DNA from: an uncultured Desulfovibrionaceae bacterium
Lineage (GTDB): Bacteria > Desulfobacterota > Desulfovibrionia > Desulfovibrionales > Desulfovibrionaceae
Assembly (NCBI GenBank): GCA_947037905.1
Contig: CAMQUX010000073.1
Coordinates: 1 to 6,846, forward strand
Length of the DNA: 6,846 nt
Direction: 5' to 3'
The translations under genes were made by a program, and so were the position numbers. The notes beneath the pieces are model-generated. The model was given only the letters and a program-made list of their open reading frames with translations, did no database searches and had not been told where the DNA came from. Each line of letters begins with the position of its first letter. Positions within the stretch are counted from its first letter, which is position 1. Positions 6,469-6,846 of the stretch are shown here, piece by piece.

Positions 6469-6498
6469 GTATTAAGATATCTCTTAATATTGAAACAA
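6469..6498 (-). promoter_or_regulatory. Possible trmI promoter overlapped by a palindrome
   Basis: TTGTTT (6498-6493) and TAATAC (6474-6469) are separated by 18 bases on the minus strand, about 57 bases before the trmI start. An inverted repeat, TATTAAGA-TATC-TCTTAATA (6470-6489), fills the spacer and overlaps the -10 element, as an operator might. In DNA this AT-rich such matches arise easily, so this is a weak call. Confidence 0.25.
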
Positions 6499-6517
6499 TT
6501 TTCATATCAAAATAAAT

Positions 6518-6612
6518 ATTCTATTGAAATAAACATTCCACTAAAGCAAATATTTATTAACAGATGTTATTTAAAAAATATCCATTAAAACAAGCATTTT
6601 ACTAAAACATCT
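6518..6612. repeat. Degenerate 17-base tandem repeats
   Basis: ATTCTATTGAAATAAAC (6518-6534) is followed directly by ATTCCACTAAAGCAAAT (6535-6551). Similar units end the patch at 6580-6595 (one base shorter) and 6596-6612 (ATTTTACTAAAACATCT). The middle (6552-6579) is only loosely similar. The likeness is approximate and the composition extreme. Confidence 0.4.
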
Positions 6613-6715
6613 CAATAAATATATTGAATATATAATGATGCCATATACGATTTAAGAATGTATTATTTAAAAAATAAATAATAGCTGATATCTTTTATGA
6701 TTAAAAAATAAAACC

Positions 6716-6741
6716 GCTCTTGCTTAAACATAAGCATGAGC
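6716..6741 (-). terminator. Rho-independent terminator of the right-edge gene
   Basis: On the minus strand, GCTCATGCTTA pairs with TAAGCAAGAGC across a TGTT loop, giving an 11-base stem with one mismatch. GGTTTTATTTTTTAA follows immediately. The hairpin begins 24 bases after the stop codon at 6768-6766. On the plus strand the stem lacks a comparable T-run, so it acts in the minus direction. Confidence 0.85.
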
Positions 6742-6765
6742 TGATTTATTATAATATATGATGTC

Positions 6766-6846
6766 TTATATAACTTTTCTGCCCGCAAGGAAATGACTTT
6801 TTATTCGTCCTTTTAGTTCTTTGTTCAAGAAAGGAGTATTTTTTCC
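6766..6846 (-). CDS. C-terminal end of an unidentified gene, runs off right edge
   Basis: One minus-strand frame is open from the window edge to a TAA at 6768-6766, giving 26 codons that end in LKGRIKSHFLAGRKVI. It is basic and not recognisable as any family. The placement of a strong terminator 24 bases after this stop supports a gene ending here. A second minus frame is also open across the edge and ends a little further downstream, so the reading frame is not certain. Confidence 0.45.
   Translation of the reverse strand, partial: GKNTPFLNKELKGRIKSHFLAGRKVI

Larger units (their letters stand above)
6413..6765. other. AT-rich spacer upstream of trmI
   Basis: No gene is supportable here. 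From right to left it contains the terminator of the right-edge gene (6716-6741), about 100 bases of near-pure A/T, degenerate 17-base repeats (6518-6612), the palindrome and possible promoter (6469-6498), and the trmI ribosome site GGAG (6422-6419). Confidence 0.7.

Overview
The window is AT-rich DNA (about one third G+C by eye) in which every gene I can support lies on the minus strand, so it reads from base 6846 towards base 1. The enzymes are ordinary bacterial housekeeping proteins. A low-GC proteobacterium, perhaps a host-associated member of the Desulfovibrio/Lawsonia lineage, would fit the protein style and the long AT-rich spacers. That taxonomic guess is inference and was not tested.

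Layout in transcription order: (1) the last codons of an unidentified gene at the right edge, followed by a clear Rho-independent terminator at about 6716-6741. (2) A 350-base AT-rich spacer with a palindrome and degenerate 17-base repeats. (3) trmI (6412-5234), a tRNA m1A58 methyltransferase carrying an unusual extra tail of about 125 residues, built almost wholly of five-residue repeats with ten cysteines at five-residue spacing. (4) A 378-base spacer with a polypyrimidine tract and a cluster of TGTA/TACA elements, including one 18-base inverted repeat. (5) A probable operon hisC-cmk-xth: hisC and cmk overlap by 8 bases, and cmk and xth are 40 bases apart. (6) A 0.8 kb non-coding spacer holding a decayed minisatellite-like repeat patch. 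(7) A TPR-like protein of unknown function, followed after about 60 bases by the N-terminal half of a membrane-anchored metallophosphoesterase that runs off the left edge.

The genes cover tRNA modification, amino-acid transamination, CMP/dCMP phosphorylation, DNA base-excision repair and an envelope phosphoesterase, with no single obvious pathway. I see no mobile element, CRISPR array, tRNA or rRNA. The most unusual items are the Cys-pentapeptide tail on TrmI, the internal Tat-like motif and non-standard start of the phosphoesterase, the repeat patch at 1848-2047, and the operator-like cluster upstream of hisC.
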